64,000 nucleotides of DNA, from the NCBI RefSeq assembly GCF_013390595.1, contig NZ_JACAWV010000002.1, positions 248,001-312,000 of the forward strand, read 5' to 3'. Below, in pieces: positions 29,124-38,965 of the stretch. How positions within the stretch are numbered: the stretch's first letter is position 1; every line of letters starts with the position of its first letter. This stretch comes from Rhizobium sp. RM (GTDB taxonomy: Bacteria; Pseudomonadota; Alphaproteobacteria; Rhizobiales; Rhizobiaceae). The notes below the pieces were generated by a model that saw nothing but the letters and a program-made list of their open reading frames with translations, was not told the origin of the DNA and searched no databases. The translations under genes were made by a program, and so were the position numbers.

Positions 29124-31798
29124 GATTCTGCCTTCTTCGATTTTGCTGCGGCCTTCGGCTTGGCAGCGGATTTGGCCTTGGTGGCCGTTTTTGCTTTGGT
29201 CGCCTTCGGCTTGGCTGTCGTGTCACCATCCGCAGACTTTGCAGTCGTCTTCTTGGCCTTCGCAGGCTTGCCGGTGCCGGTCTTGGCGATGCGCTCGGCA
29301 ATCAGCACCAGCGCTTCCTCCAGCGTCACGCTGTCAGGCGCCTGAGCCTTCGGAATGGTGGCGTTGACCTTGCCCCAGTTGACGTAGGGACCGAAACGTC
29401 CGTCACGCACGGTAATCGCGCCACCATCGGGGTGATCGCCAAGCGTTTTCAGCGCGGCAGGCGTGGAGGATCGGCCACGGCCCGGTGCCGCCTTCTTCTC
29501 GGCAATCACCGTAACCGCACGGTTGAGGCCGATCGAGAACACGTCCTCGACGCTCTCTAGGTTGGCGTAACCGCCGTCATGCAGCAGGAACGGGCCATAG
29601 CGGCCGATACCGGCGGAAATCATCTTGCCGGTTTCCGGATGCTGACCGATGTCGCGCGGCAGGTTGATCAGCGCCAGAGCCTTTTCGTGGTCGATCTCTT
29701 CCGGCTTCCAGCCCTTGGGCAGCGATGCGCGCTTGGCATCCTTGCCGTCGCCACGCTGGATGTAAGGTCCGAAGCGACCGGAACGCAGCGTGAGTTCCTC
29801 GCCGGTCATCGGGTCTGCGCCCAATGCCTTCGGCTCGTTCAGCGCTGCAGCTTCCGCTTCCGCACCGTCAGAGTTGAGCTGGCGGGTGAAGTTGCATTCC
29901 GGATAGTTCGAGCAGCCGACGAAGGCGCCATACTTGCCGAGTTTCAGCGAGAGGTTGCCGGTGCCGCAAACCTGGCAGATGCGCGGGTCGGAACCGTCTT
30001 CGCGCTTGGGGAATACCAGCGGTGCCAGAACCTCGTTCAGCGCGTCGAGAACGTTGGTGACACGCAGTTCCTTGGTGTCTTCAATCTGCGCGAAGAAGTC
30101 CGTCCAGAAATCGCGAAGAACCTGCTTCCAGTCCAGTTCACCGGCGGAAATGCGGTCGAGCTTTTCCTCCAGAGCAGCGGTGAAGTCGTATTCGACGTAT
30201 TTCGTGAAGAAGCTTTCCAGGAACGCCGTCACCAGACGTCCACGCGAATGCGGGATCAGCTTGCGCTTGTCGACGATGATGTATTCACGGTCACTCAGCG
30301 TCTTCAGTGTCGCCGCATAGGTGGAAGGACGGCCGATGCCGAGCTCTTCCATTTTCTTGATGAGGGATGCTTCCGAATAGCGCGGTGGCGGTTCGGTGAA
30401 GTGCTGGCTGGCGTTGATCTTCTGCTTGGCGAGGTTCTCGCGTGCATTGATCTCCGGCAGACGGCCTTCGTCGTCACCGTCGTCGCTCTGTTCGCCATCT
30501 TCCTTCTGGTCGGTATAGGCAGCGATGAAACCGTCGAAACGGATCACCGAACCAACCGCACGTAGACCGGCCTGCTCGCCCTTGTTGTCGGCCAGAATTT
30601 CAACCGTGGTGCGCTCGATTTCTGCCGATGCCATCTGGCTGGCGATGCCACGCTTCCAGATCAGATCGTAGAGACGGAACTGATCGGGATCGAGGAAACG
30701 CTTCACCTGATCCGGCGTACGGTTGAAATCGGTCGGACGGATCGCCTCGTGCGCTTCCTGGGCGTTCTTGGCCTTGGTGGAATAGAAGCGGGCCTTTTCC
30801 GGCACGTAACGGCTGCCGAACTGCTCACCGATGGCGCTGCGCGCCGCATCGATCGCTTCCGGCGCCATCTGCACGCCGTCGGTACGCATATAGGTGATCA
30901 GACCGACAGTCTCGCCGCCGATGTCGATACCTTCATAAAGCTTCTGCGCCACCTGCATGGTGCGCGAGGCGGAAAAGCTCATGCGCGACGACGCGGCCTG
31001 CTGCAGCGTCGAAGTGGTGAAGGGCGGGCCGGGATTGCGCTTGACCGGCTTTGCCTCGACCGTGTCGACCAGATAGGTCGCACCATCGAGCAGCGCCTTC
31101 AGGCGGTTGGCGTCATCGCCCGTCTTGATCGACTTGCCCTGAAGGCGTTTGCCGTCGGCAGAAACCAGCTTGGCTTCGAATTCGTCGCCGCGCGGTGTCT
31201 TCAGCAGGGCGGAAAGGTTCCAGTATTCTTCCGAGACGAAACGCTCGATTTCGGACTCGCGATCGCAGACGAGACGCAGCGCCACCGACTGCACACGTCC
31301 AGCCGAGCGTGCGCCCGGCAGCTTGCGCCACAGCACCGGCGAAAGATTGAAGCCAACGAGATAGTCGAGTGCGCGGCGCGCCAGATAGGCGTCCACCAGC
31401 GGCACGTCGATGTCGCGCGGATTGGCCATCGCATCCAGCACCGCCTTCTTGGTGATGGCGTTGAACACCACGCGCTTGACGGGCTTGTCGCCGATCACCT
31501 TCTTCTTTTTCAGAAGATCGAGAACGTGCCAGGAAATCGCTTCGCCTTCGCGATCAGGGTCGGTTGCCAGAAACAGTCCGTCGGAGGATTTGACCGCGTC
31601 GGCAATGTCCTTCATGCGCTTCTGCGAGGCAGGGTCAACCTCCCAGGACATTTCAAAGTCCTGGTCGGGCAGCACCGAGCCGTCCTTGGCAGGAAGGTCG
31701 CGAACATGGCCAAAGGATGCAAGAACCTTGTAGCCCGAACCAAGATACTTGTTGATAGTCTTGGCTTTGGCCGGAGATTCTACGACGACGACATTCAT
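29120..31798 (-). CDS. topA: DNA topoisomerase I
   Basis: Type IA topoisomerase relaxing negative supercoils. 892 residues from ATG 31798 (MNVVVVESPAKAKTINKYLG); the frame runs 15 codons further but the family starts here. TOPRIM domain with TDPDREGEAISWH (80-92), active tyrosine Y303 in ITYMRTDG, one Cys4 zinc finger (CQVCGTG...CSNYPEC) near 590-615, several C-terminal topo repeats, and a Lys/Ala-rich tail of about 60 residues. E. coli TopA is inhibited by TopAI (YjhX); a homologue of that protein is at 45730. Confidence 0.97.
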   Translation of the reverse strand: MNVVVVESPAKAKTINKYLGSGYKVLASFGHVRDLPAKDGSVLPDQDFEMSWEVDPASQKRMKDIADAVKSSDGLFLATDPDREGEAISWHVLDLLKKKKVIGDKPVKRVVFNAITKKAVLDAMANPRDIDVPLVDAYLARRALDYLVGFNLSPVLWRKLPGARSAGRVQSVALRLVCDRESEIERFVSEEYWNLSALLKTPRGDEFEAKLVSADGKRLQGKSIKTGDDANRLKALLDGATYLVDTVEAKPVKRNPGPPFTTSTLQQAASSRMSFSASRTMQVAQKLYEGIDIGGETVGLITYMRTDGVQMAPEAIDAARSAIGEQFGSRYVPEKARFYSTKAKNAQEAHEAIRPTDFNRTPDQVKRFLDPDQFRLYDLIWKRGIASQMASAEIERTTVEILADNKGEQAGLRAVGSVIRFDGFIAAYTDQKEDGEQSDDGDDEGRLPEINARENLAKQKINASQHFTEPPPRYSEASLIKKMEELGIGRPSTYAATLKTLSDREYIIVDKRKLIPHSRGRLVTAFLESFFTKYVEYDFTAALEEKLDRISAGELDWKQVLRDFWTDFFAQIEDTKELRVTNVLDALNEVLAPLVFPKREDGSDPRICQVCGTGNLSLKLGKYGAFVGCSNYPECNFTRQLNSDGAEAEAAALNEPKALGADPMTGEELTLRSGRFGPYIQRGDGKDAKRASLPKGWKPEEIDHEKALALINLPRDIGQHPETGKMISAGIGRYGPFLLHDGGYANLESVEDVFSIGLNRAVTVIAEKKAAPGRGRSSTPAALKTLGDHPDGGAITVRDGRFGPYVNWGKVNATIPKAQAPDSVTLEEALVLIAERIAKTGTGKPAKAKKTTAKSADGDTTAKPKATKAKTATKAKSAAKPKAAAKSKKAES

Positions 31799-32104
31799 AT
31801 TTTTTTCTCTGGGAACGGGTCCGTTAGTGTGTGCCCGGTGCATTGGCGTACTGCAGCAAGGCTTCCTTATATTTCGACATGGACAGGTAATGCGCGCTGG
31901 TCAAGAGGCAAGGGCGATTTTCTCATATCGGCACGAATGCAGCCGATGGGTTATTTTTGCCGGATTCGCAACTTCGGGTCATCGATCCCCGGTTGCATGA
32001 TGCCTGTGACGACACCCGAGATCCTGTCTTCGTGGTGGCTGGCTGACACATATATGGTGTCGCGTGGCGATGGCGCAATCCGCAGATATCAACGACGTCG
32101 GCAA
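31799..32104 (-). promoter_or_regulatory. topA upstream region
   Basis: 306 bases between dprA and topA. On the minus strand TTGCGC and ATATAT (plus-strand 32050-32055), 17 bases apart, form a possible but weak promoter. No hairpin terminator for dprA is obvious and no gene is seen. Confidence 0.3.
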
Positions 32105-33217
32105 TCACTCGGCCATGATAAGGGAAACCTGGCCGCCGGCGTGGCGGTTCAGTCGCCCGGCAATATCCAGTTCCAGCAGCACCATATGCACCGTCGCTGC
32201 GGAAAGACCCGTATGCCTGATGACATCATCGGTTTCGACCGGCGAGGGGCCAATGGCTGCGGCAATCATCTCGCGCTGATTGTCTGCGGGTGGTGACATG
32301 TCCGCGTCGCGAGACGGTTCCTCGACCGTGCGGCCAAGCGGCAGGCCGGGTTCGACAAGCGGTTGCAGCGCATCCAGAACGTCGGCGGCGCCTGTTGTCA
32401 GCATCGCGCCCTCCTTGATCAGCCGGTTCGTGCCCTGGCAGCGCGGGTCGAGTGGCGACCCCGGCACGGCAAAGACCAGACGGCCCGCTTCGCCGGCAAG
32501 CCGGGCAGTGATCAGGGAGCCGGAGCGTTCGGCGGCCTCGACGATGACGACACCGAGCGAGACACCGGCAATCAGCCGGTTGCGGCGGGGAAAATCCCGG
32601 GCGCGCGGCTCCCAGCCGAAGGGCATTTCGCTGATGGTCGCGCCACCCTGTTCATAGATCTGCTGCAACAGACCGAAATTTTCCTGCGGGTAGGGGCGAT
32701 CGAGCCCGCCTGCCAGCATGGCCACAGTGCCGCTCGCAAGACTGGCGCGGTGTGCGGCGGCATCGATGCCACGCGCCAGACCGGATGCGATGGTATAACC
32801 GGCGCGCCCGCATTCGTGCGCCAGCATGGCGGCGAATTTCGCGCCGTTGATCGAGGCGTTGCGGGAGCCGACGATGCCGATGGAGGGGCGTATCGCGGCC
32901 GTAGCCGATCCCTTCATGGCAATCAGCGGCGGGGCGCCATCCACATGTCGCAGGGCGGGCGGATAATCCGGCTCGCCGATGCCGACGAAGCGGGCGCCGA
33001 AGCGCTCTGCCGCCTCGATTTCCTGCTCGGCTTCCGCCTGCGTGGCGATACGCACATTGCGTGCCGCGCCGCCGCGCCGGGACAATTCCGGCAGGGCATC
33101 CAGCGCTTTTTCGGCACTGCCATAGTGATTGATGAGTTCGCGAAAGGTGACGGGACCGATATTGTCGCTGCGGATCAGTCGCAGCCAGGCGATCTTTTGC
33201 CGTTCGGAAAGCGCCAT
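32105..33217 (-). CDS. dprA: DNA processing protein DprA
   Basis: Loads RecA on incoming single-stranded DNA during natural transformation. 370 residues from ATG 33217 (MALSERQKIAWLRL); an in-frame ATG at 33250 is an alternative. Central Rossmann-like domain with IGIVGSRNASINGAKFA, ASGLARGIDAAAHRASL and the DprA signature RNRLIAG; N-terminal SAM/HhH-like segment; C-terminal winged helix (DDVIRHTGLSAATVHMVLLEL). Agrobacterium is not known as naturally competent, but dprA is widespread. A small hairpin separates it from plsY. Confidence 0.94.
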   Translation of the reverse strand: MALSERQKIAWLRLIRSDNIGPVTFRELINHYGSAEKALDALPELSRRGGAARNVRIATQAEAEQEIEAAERFGARFVGIGEPDYPPALRHVDGAPPLIAMKGSATAAIRPSIGIVGSRNASINGAKFAAMLAHECGRAGYTIASGLARGIDAAAHRASLASGTVAMLAGGLDRPYPQENFGLLQQIYEQGGATISEMPFGWEPRARDFPRRNRLIAGVSLGVVIVEAAERSGSLITARLAGEAGRLVFAVPGSPLDPRCQGTNRLIKEGAMLTTGAADVLDALQPLVEPGLPLGRTVEEPSRDADMSPPADNQREMIAAAIGPSPVETDDVIRHTGLSAATVHMVLLELDIAGRLNRHAGGQVSLIMAE

Positions 33218-33244
33218 GCCTTGCCGTTTCGTCCCGTCATGCGG

Positions 33245-33265
33245 CATCAAACGCCCCCGAAAGAG
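33245..33265 (-). terminator. Possible terminator between plsY and dprA
   Basis: CGCCC (33250 region) and GGGCG arms around a GAAA loop on the plus strand, with TTTG after the stem on the minus strand. Short T-run and one mismatch make it weak. Confidence 0.4.
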
Positions 33266-33283
33266 GGCGTAAGACCTGTCGTC

Positions 33284-33901
33284 TTAGCCCTTCTGGCCGA
33301 TCTTGCTTTCCGTGCCTGCCATCAGGCGCTTGATGTTTTCGCGATGTTTCCACCAGGAAATCACACTCAGCACCGTCACGAGCAGCGCGGTCTTTTCCGG
33401 GCCGAGTATCCACAATGCAACCGGAATGACAAGCATCGCAACCAGTGCGGAAAGCGAGGAATAGCGTGTGACAAATGCCGTCACCAGCCAGACCACGGCA
33501 AAGCCCAGCATCATCAGCGGTGCGGCACCCAGCAGCACACCGATATAGGTCGCCACACCCTTGCCGCCCTTGAAGCCCAGCCAGACCGGAAACAGGTGGC
33601 CGAGAAAGGCAAGGAAGCCGGCAATCAGCGATGCCTCGTAACCCCAGAGTGCGTTGGCAACCAAGACCGCTGCCGTACCCTTCAGCGCATCGAGCAGCAA
33701 TGTCGCGGCGGCAAGTTTCTTGTTGCCGGTGCGCAGCACATTGGTTGCGCCGATATTGCCCGAACCGATCTTGCGCACGTCTCCCAGACCCGCCATGCGG
33801 GTCAGAATCAGGCCGAACGGGATCGAGCCGAGCAGGTAACCCACCAGCGCGGACAGTGCGAGAAGGGAGGGCGCCGTCTCCCAGACAGTCAATGCAGTCA
33901 T
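33284..33901 (-). CDS. plsY: Glycerol-3-phosphate acyltransferase PlsY
   Basis: Inner-membrane enzyme that acylates glycerol-3-phosphate with acyl-phosphate, first step of phospholipid synthesis. 205 residues with five to six helices. Family motifs: [19 protein letters not shown] (motif 1, about 26-44), [12 protein letters not shown], and [13 protein letters not shown]. Start ATG 33901. Lies 52 bases downstream of pyrX. Confidence 0.95.
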   Translation of the reverse strand: MTALTVWETAPSLLALSALVGYLLGSIPFGLILTRMAGLGDVRKIGSGNIGATNVLRTGNKKLAAATLLLDALKGTAAVLVANALWGYEASLIAGFLAFLGHLFPVWLGFKGGKGVATYIGVLLGAAPLMMLGFAVVWLVTAFVTRYSSLSALVAMLVIPVALWILGPEKTALLVTVLSVISWWKHRENIKRLMAGTESKIGQKG

Positions 33902-33953
33902 TCAAATGTCCCCAGTCATCGTGCGTTCCGCACCGTGGTTATGCCCACATGTC

Positions 33954-35243
33954 TTACAATGCATGAACCTGCTTGCCGGCTACATAGGTTGCAACGGCAC
34001 GGCCACTGAAACGGGCGTCCTCGAACGGCGTATTCTTCGATTTTGAAACGAGCTGTTCCTTGGCGACCAGCCACGGTTCGTCGAGATCGACCAAGGTAAT
34101 GTCGGCCTTGGCGCCAGCCTTCAGCGTGCCGGCATCGAGCCCGAAGATCTTGGCCGGACGGGTCGAAAGCGCATCGATCAGCCGCATCAGCGGAACTTCG
34201 CCGCTGTGGTGCAGACGAAGCGCTGCCGCCAGCATGGTTTCCAGTCCGACCGCGCCGCTTGCCGCATCGGAGAACGGCAGGCGCTTGGTGTCGACATCCT
34301 GCGGATCATGCGAGGAAACGATGATGTCGATGGTGCCGTCCTTCAGCGCTTCCACCATGGCCTTGCGGTCGTCTTCCGCGCGAAGCGGTGGGGAAAGCTT
34401 GAAGAAGGTGCGGTACTCACCGATGTCGTTCTCGTTGAGCGTCAGGTGGTTGATGGAGATGCCGCAGGTGGCCTGTACGCCACGCGATCTTGCCAGCTTG
34501 ATCGCCTCTGCCGATTCCGGCACGGAAATCTTGGCGGCATGGTAGAGCGCCCGCGTCAGTCCGGCGATCCGCAGGTCGCGCTCCAGCGGAATGATTTCAG
34601 CTTCTTTCGGAATGCCGGGAAGGCCGAGCCAGCTTGCGAAAAGCCCCTCGTTCATATCGCCGTTGCCGATATATTTGTCGCGTGTCTCGAGCGCGATGAC
34701 GGCACCCAGTTCACGGGCGTAGGTCATGGCCCGGCGCAGCACCAGCGTATCGTAGAGCCCCTTGCGGCCATTGGTGAAGGCAACGGCGCCCGCTTCCTTC
34801 AACATGCCGAATTCGGTCATTTCCTCGCCGTTCAGACCCTTGGTCAGCGCGGCTGCCGGGTGCACGTTGACCAGCGCCTTGTCGCGTGCGGTCTTCTTGA
34901 CGAATTCCACCAGCGCGATCTCGTCGATGACGGGATCGGTATCCGGCATGACGATCATGCTGGTCACACCGCCGGCCGCTGCCGCGCGTGAGGCGGATTC
35001 GATCGTTTCGCGATGTTCGGCACCGGGTTCGCCAACGAAGACGCGGGCATCGACCAGGCCGGGAACAGCAAGCAGACCCTTGCAGTCGCGCACGGTCGCG
35101 CCTTCTGGCGCGCCCTGATTGCGGGCGTCCTTGCCAGCGGCAAGGATCGTTCCGTCTGAGCCGATGACGATGCTGCCGGTTTCATCGAGATTGCGGGAAG
35201 GGTCGATGATGCGGAGATTGTTCAGAACAATAACTGCACTCAT
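33954..35243 (-). CDS. pyrX: Non-catalytic dihydroorotase-like partner of PyrB
   Basis: 429 residues, amidohydrolase fold of the PyrC family. The metal-binding motif DxHxHxR is lost: the sequence reads [13 protein letters not shown], with R67, F69 and G71 in the places of His, His and Arg, and the later metal His are replaced ([15 protein letters not shown]). As with PyrC' of Pseudomonas, it should be a structural partner that keeps aspartate transcarbamoylase active, and a true dihydroorotase must be encoded elsewhere. It overlaps the pyrB stop (ATGA), so it is translationally coupled. Database names usually say dihydroorotase. Confidence 0.9.
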   Translation of the reverse strand: MSAVIVLNNLRIIDPSRNLDETGSIVIGSDGTILAAGKDARNQGAPEGATVRDCKGLLAVPGLVDARVFVGEPGAEHRETIESASRAAAAGGVTSMIVMPDTDPVIDEIALVEFVKKTARDKALVNVHPAAALTKGLNGEEMTEFGMLKEAGAVAFTNGRKGLYDTLVLRRAMTYARELGAVIALETRDKYIGNGDMNEGLFASWLGLPGIPKEAEIIPLERDLRIAGLTRALYHAAKISVPESAEAIKLARSRGVQATCGISINHLTLNENDIGEYRTFFKLSPPLRAEDDRKAMVEALKDGTIDIIVSSHDPQDVDTKRLPFSDAASGAVGLETMLAAALRLHHSGEVPLMRLIDALSTRPAKIFGLDAGTLKAGAKADITLVDLDEPWLVAKEQLVSKSKNTPFEDARFSGRAVATYVAGKQVHAL

Positions 35244-36181
35244 GCGCGCTCACCCTGGTTTTGCGAGACAAGCAGGGTTTCCATCACCGCCATACGAACG
35301 GCAACCCCCATTTCAACCTGGCTTTCAATCACGCTCTGCGGACCGTCGGCCACTTCGGATGCGATTTCCACGCCACGGTTCATCGGTCCGGGATGCATCA
35401 CGAGGGCGTCTTCCTTGGCTGCTTTCAGCTTTTCCGCGTCGAGGCCGTAATAATGGAAGTATTCGCGCACCGAAGGCACGAAGGAACCGGACATGCGCTC
35501 GCGCTGCAGGCGCAGCATCATCACCACGTCGGCATCTTTCAGGCCTTCTTTCATGTCGTGGTAAACTTCCACGCTCATGTCGCGAATGCCGGAAGGAAGC
35601 AGCGTCGCAGGCGCGACGACGCGTACCCGCGCTCCCATCTGGTTCAGCAGAATGATGTTGGAGCGGGCAACGCGCGAATGCAGCACGTCGCCGCAGATCG
35701 CAACCGTGATGCCAGACAGCTCGCCCTTGGCACGGCGAATGGTCAGCGCGTCGAGCAGGGCCTGGGTCGGATGTTCATGCTGGCCGTCACCGGCATTGAC
35801 CACTGAGCAGGCCACCTTCTGCGCCAGAAGCGCTGCGGCACCGGCGGATGAGTGGCGCACCACCAGCACGTCGGGGCGCATGGCGTTCAGTGTCATGGCC
35901 GTGTCGATCAGCGTCTCGCCCTTTTTGACGGAGGAGTTGCCGACCGACATGTTCATCACGTCGGCACCGAGGCGTTTTCCAGCCAGCTCGAAAGAGGACT
36001 GTGTGCGCGTCGAAGCTTCGAAGAACAGGTTGATCTGCGTCAGGCCACGCAATGTCGAGGTTTTCTTCTCGCGCTGACGGCTGATTTTCACCGCCTCGTC
36101 GGCTTTGTCGAGAAGAAGGGTGATGTCCTGGTGGGAAAGCCCCTTGATGCCGAGGAGATGGCGGTGGGGGAAGAAGACCAT
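35240..36181 (-). CDS. pyrB: Aspartate carbamoyltransferase catalytic chain
   Basis: Second step of pyrimidine synthesis. 313 residues. Carbamoyl-phosphate loop [19 protein letters not shown] (about 53-71), [12 protein letters not shown], and [11 protein letters not shown]. Start ATG 36181. No pyrI regulatory gene is near; pyrX takes the partner role. Divergent from a LysE-type exporter, with about 300 bases between them and no leader structure I can name. Confidence 0.97.
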   Translation of the reverse strand: MVFFPHRHLLGIKGLSHQDITLLLDKADEAVKISRQREKKTSTLRGLTQINLFFEASTRTQSSFELAGKRLGADVMNMSVGNSSVKKGETLIDTAMTLNAMRPDVLVVRHSSAGAAALLAQKVACSVVNAGDGQHEHPTQALLDALTIRRAKGELSGITVAICGDVLHSRVARSNIILLNQMGARVRVVAPATLLPSGIRDMSVEVYHDMKEGLKDADVVMMLRLQRERMSGSFVPSVREYFHYYGLDAEKLKAAKEDALVMHPGPMNRGVEIASEVADGPQSVIESQVEMGVAVRMAVMETLLVSQNQGERA

Positions 36182-36477
36182 GCGGTTTGCCTCCTGATGG
36201 GCGTCGCATTTTCCCGTGAAAATGCCCGGAACGCCCGAATGCTGGTCCGTGCGCTCCCATTCGCTGTCTACACGCCTGTGGAGCGCCGCGGAATTCGGTC
36301 CTGCGCTCTATAGAGACTGCTTGGGCGAGGGGCAAGCGTCCGCGACCCTGTGAAATGAAAACATGGCGATGTTTCCCCGCTTGCTTTGTATCAAGGCGCG
36401 TCTTTGTGGCGTAAGGCACTCTCCAGTGGTAGTCGCAGCCAATCAGGGCTTTGCGCGCAGATCATCGGAATTATGCC

Positions 36478-37056
36478 ATGTCTTCCTATTCGGTCTTTGC
36501 TTTGGCGGCTCTTGCGCTTTTGTTGACGCCAGGCCCGACCAACACGCTTCTGGCGCTTTCCGGTGCCGGTCGCGGCGTCAAAGCCTCCCTGCCGCTGATG
36601 CTTGGCGAAATTGCCGGTTATCTTCTCGTCATCCTGTCGCTTGTTCTGCTCGTCTCGCGTTTTCTCGAGGCGCATGCCGGGCTTGCCTCTGCCATCAAGC
36701 TTTGCGCGGCGGTCTGGGTGGCCTTTCTGGCGGTTCGGCTCTGGAGCCTGCCGCCGTCCGCGCCGATTGGCGAGGCCATCTCGGTTCGCCGCGTGTTCGT
36801 CACGACATGCCTCAATCCAAAGGCGCTGATCGTCGGTCTCGTGCTTTTGCCGCAGGCGCGGGTTGCCGAGGTCTGGTCGTATATTCTGCTGTTTTCGCTG
36901 CTGGTGGCGTTTGCTGCGTTGGCCTGGCTTTGTGCCGGTGCCTTTCTCATTCGCCATGCCGGCCAGTCGTCACCGCGTCTGGTTCGCGGCACGGCGTCGT
37001 GCTTTTTGCTTGTGCTGTCACTTGGACTTGCCGGAAACGTGTTCGGCATTCTCTGA
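36478..37056 (+). CDS. LysE/RhtB family exporter
   Basis: 192 residues and about five to six membrane helices. N-terminal motif LLTPGPTNTLLALSGAGRG is the LysE/RhtB signature; NPKALIVGLVLLPQ further down is also typical. Would export an amino acid or similar compound; substrate unknown. Start ATG 36478 (MSSYSVFALAAL). Transcribed alone between divergent pyrB and the aidB-like gene. Confidence 0.85.
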   Translation: MSSYSVFALAALALLLTPGPTNTLLALSGAGRGVKASLPLMLGEIAGYLLVILSLVLLVSRFLEAHAGLASAIKLCAAVWVAFLAVRLWSLPPSAPIGEAISVRRVFVTTCLNPKALIVGLVLLPQARVAEVWSYILLFSLLVAFAALAWLCAGAFLIRHAGQSSPRLVRGTASCFLLVLSLGLAGNVFGIL

Positions 37057-37122
37057 GAGCAGCGTCCGAAAAATGCCAAAACCGGGCGTTTAATCCGTTC
37101 AATCGCTTCCTGTGGGCAAAAT

Positions 37123-37147
37123 TATGCAATATCACCCACTATGCAAT
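37123..37147 (+). promoter_or_regulatory. Direct repeat TATGCAAT upstream of the aidB-like gene
   Basis: TATGCAAT at 37123-37130 and again at 37140-37147, 17 bases apart start to start, 29 bases before the ATG. The spacing of about one and a half helical turns and the place near a promoter make a regulator site possible. Confidence 0.3.
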
Positions 37148-37175
37148 TCAAATTAAAAGCAGCTAGAAGCACTTG

Positions 37176-38828
37176 ATGACCCAGAATTCCCGGACCGATG
37201 AATCGCTCGCCGAATTGAACCAGCCAAGCCTCTGGACCGGCATCAATGCTTATCGCTCAGATCCGCTGATCGTTGATCTGACGTCGGGGCTGTCGCGAAA
37301 CGTGCGGGATGAGTTCGACCAGCTTGGCCGTTACGTTACCTCGCATGAGGCGCAGGAACTGGCGCGCATGGCCAACCAGGGCGTGCCGAAACTCAACACC
37401 CACGGCCCGCGCGGCGAACGGCTGGATCAGGTGGAGTTTCATCCGGCCTGGCACGCGCTGATGCGCCGCTCCATGTCGTCTGGCCTGCATTCCGCCGCCT
37501 GGGAAAATTCGCCGGATACGCGCGGCAACGAACACAAGGCACGCGCCACCAAGTTCTATCTGACCTCGCAGCTTGAGGCCGGGCATCTGTGCCCGTTGAC
37601 CATGACCAGCGCATCCGTTGCCGCAATCATGACCTCGCCGCGCGTGCAGAAGGAGTGGGCGCCGAAAATCCTGTCGCGCAAATACGATTCGTCGCAGAAG
37701 CCGGCATTGCAGAAAACCGCCGTGACCATCGGCATGGGCATGACGGAAAAACAGGGCGGCACGGATGTGCGCGCCAACCGTACGACGGCTGAACGGGTGG
37801 GCGAGGGCATCTATCGCCTGTCCGGTCACAAATGGTTCCTCTCCGCGCCGATGAGTGACGGTTTCGTCATGCTGGCGCAGATGGGCGATGGCATGGGCTG
37901 CTTCCTGGTGCCGCGTTACCTTGAGGACGGCTCGGCCAATGGCCTGCATTTCCAGCGCCTCAAGGACAAGCTTGGCAATCGCTCCAACGCCTCTGCCGAA
38001 GTCGAATTCACCGATGCCTTCGGCTATCTGCTGGGTGATCCCGGTGCCGGTGTTCGCACCATTCTCGATATGGTCACGCTGACGCGCCTCGATTGCGCGC
38101 TCGCCTCTGCCGGCATGATGCGCGCCTCGCTGGCCGAAGCCGTGCACTATGCCCGCGGCCGTTCTGTCTTCGGCAAGATGCTGGTCAGCCAGCCGATCAT
38201 GACCCGCGTACTTGCGGATATGGCGCTTGATGCGGCGGCGGCAACGGCCCTTTCGTTCCGGCTGGCCACGGCCTTCGACGCAGCCCGCAACAATCCTGCG
38301 GAAGCGGCTTATGCCCGCGTCATGACGCCGATCGTCAAATACTGGTGCTGCAAGATCGCACCGGCGCTGATCTACGAGGCCATGGAATGCCTCGGCGGCA
38401 ACGGTTACGTTGAAGAACGGCCGATTGCCCGCCATTACCGGGAAGCTCCCGTCAACGCCATATGGGAAGGCTCCGGCAACGTCATGGCGCTGGATGTGCT
38501 GCGTGTCCTTCAGCGCGGCAAGGATCTCTTCGATCTCGTCTTCCAGACGCTGGAACGCGATCTCGGCCCTTCGGGTAAGAAGACCACGGATGTTCTGCGT
38601 GCGGCCATTGCGCTTGCCGAGCGCGACGAGGGTGCAGCCCGTCTTTTGGTCGAACAGTTTGCGCTTGCGGCCGCTGCCGCAGAGCTTTGCCGCCTCGGTG
38701 CCGGCAAGATCGCCGACGCATTCCTCGAAACGCGTCTGGCCGGCGGCTGGAGGCACACCTATGGCATGCTCGATTCGCGCTTCGATCCGACATACATTAT
38801 CGATCTTCTCTATCCGCCAGCGACATAA
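37176..38828 (+). CDS. aidB: AidB-like acyl-CoA dehydrogenase
   Basis: 550 residues from ATG 37176 (a TTG three bases upstream is in frame). FAD-dependent acyl-CoA dehydrogenase fold of the AidB branch: N-terminal extension NQPSLWTGINAYRSDPLI, GMGMTEKQGGTDVRANRT, SGHKWFLSAP, and ECLGGNGYVEE with REAPVNAIWEGSGNV. In E. coli AidB binds DNA and is part of the adaptive response to alkylation. No Ada box was recognised. The C-terminal domain (from about 450) fits the AidB type rather than catabolic enzymes. Confidence 0.9.
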   Translation: MTQNSRTDESLAELNQPSLWTGINAYRSDPLIVDLTSGLSRNVRDEFDQLGRYVTSHEAQELARMANQGVPKLNTHGPRGERLDQVEFHPAWHALMRRSMSSGLHSAAWENSPDTRGNEHKARATKFYLTSQLEAGHLCPLTMTSASVAAIMTSPRVQKEWAPKILSRKYDSSQKPALQKTAVTIGMGMTEKQGGTDVRANRTTAERVGEGIYRLSGHKWFLSAPMSDGFVMLAQMGDGMGCFLVPRYLEDGSANGLHFQRLKDKLGNRSNASAEVEFTDAFGYLLGDPGAGVRTILDMVTLTRLDCALASAGMMRASLAEAVHYARGRSVFGKMLVSQPIMTRVLADMALDAAAATALSFRLATAFDAARNNPAEAAYARVMTPIVKYWCCKIAPALIYEAMECLGGNGYVEERPIARHYREAPVNAIWEGSGNVMALDVLRVLQRGKDLFDLVFQTLERDLGPSGKKTTDVLRAAIALAERDEGAARLLVEQFALAAAAAELCRLGAGKIADAFLETRLAGGWRHTYGMLDSRFDPTYIIDLLYPPAT

Positions 38829-38965
38829 GGTGGCGATTGGGAAGATCAGGCACACGCGATCCTGTGGGAGGGGTGGGATTTGAACAGCAGTGGTGGCGTA
38901 TTTATCTGTCCGATTTGTCTTTCGCATGCCGTGCTTATGGGCGCGGTCATGGGGCTTGAAACACC

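Noticed and set aside
38860-38900. tRNA 3'-end-like sequence on the minus strand (TTCAAATCCCACC then CTCCCA)
   Set aside because: The T-stem does not pair and nothing else of a tRNA is present; most likely chance, though a tRNA fragment cannot be fully excluded.
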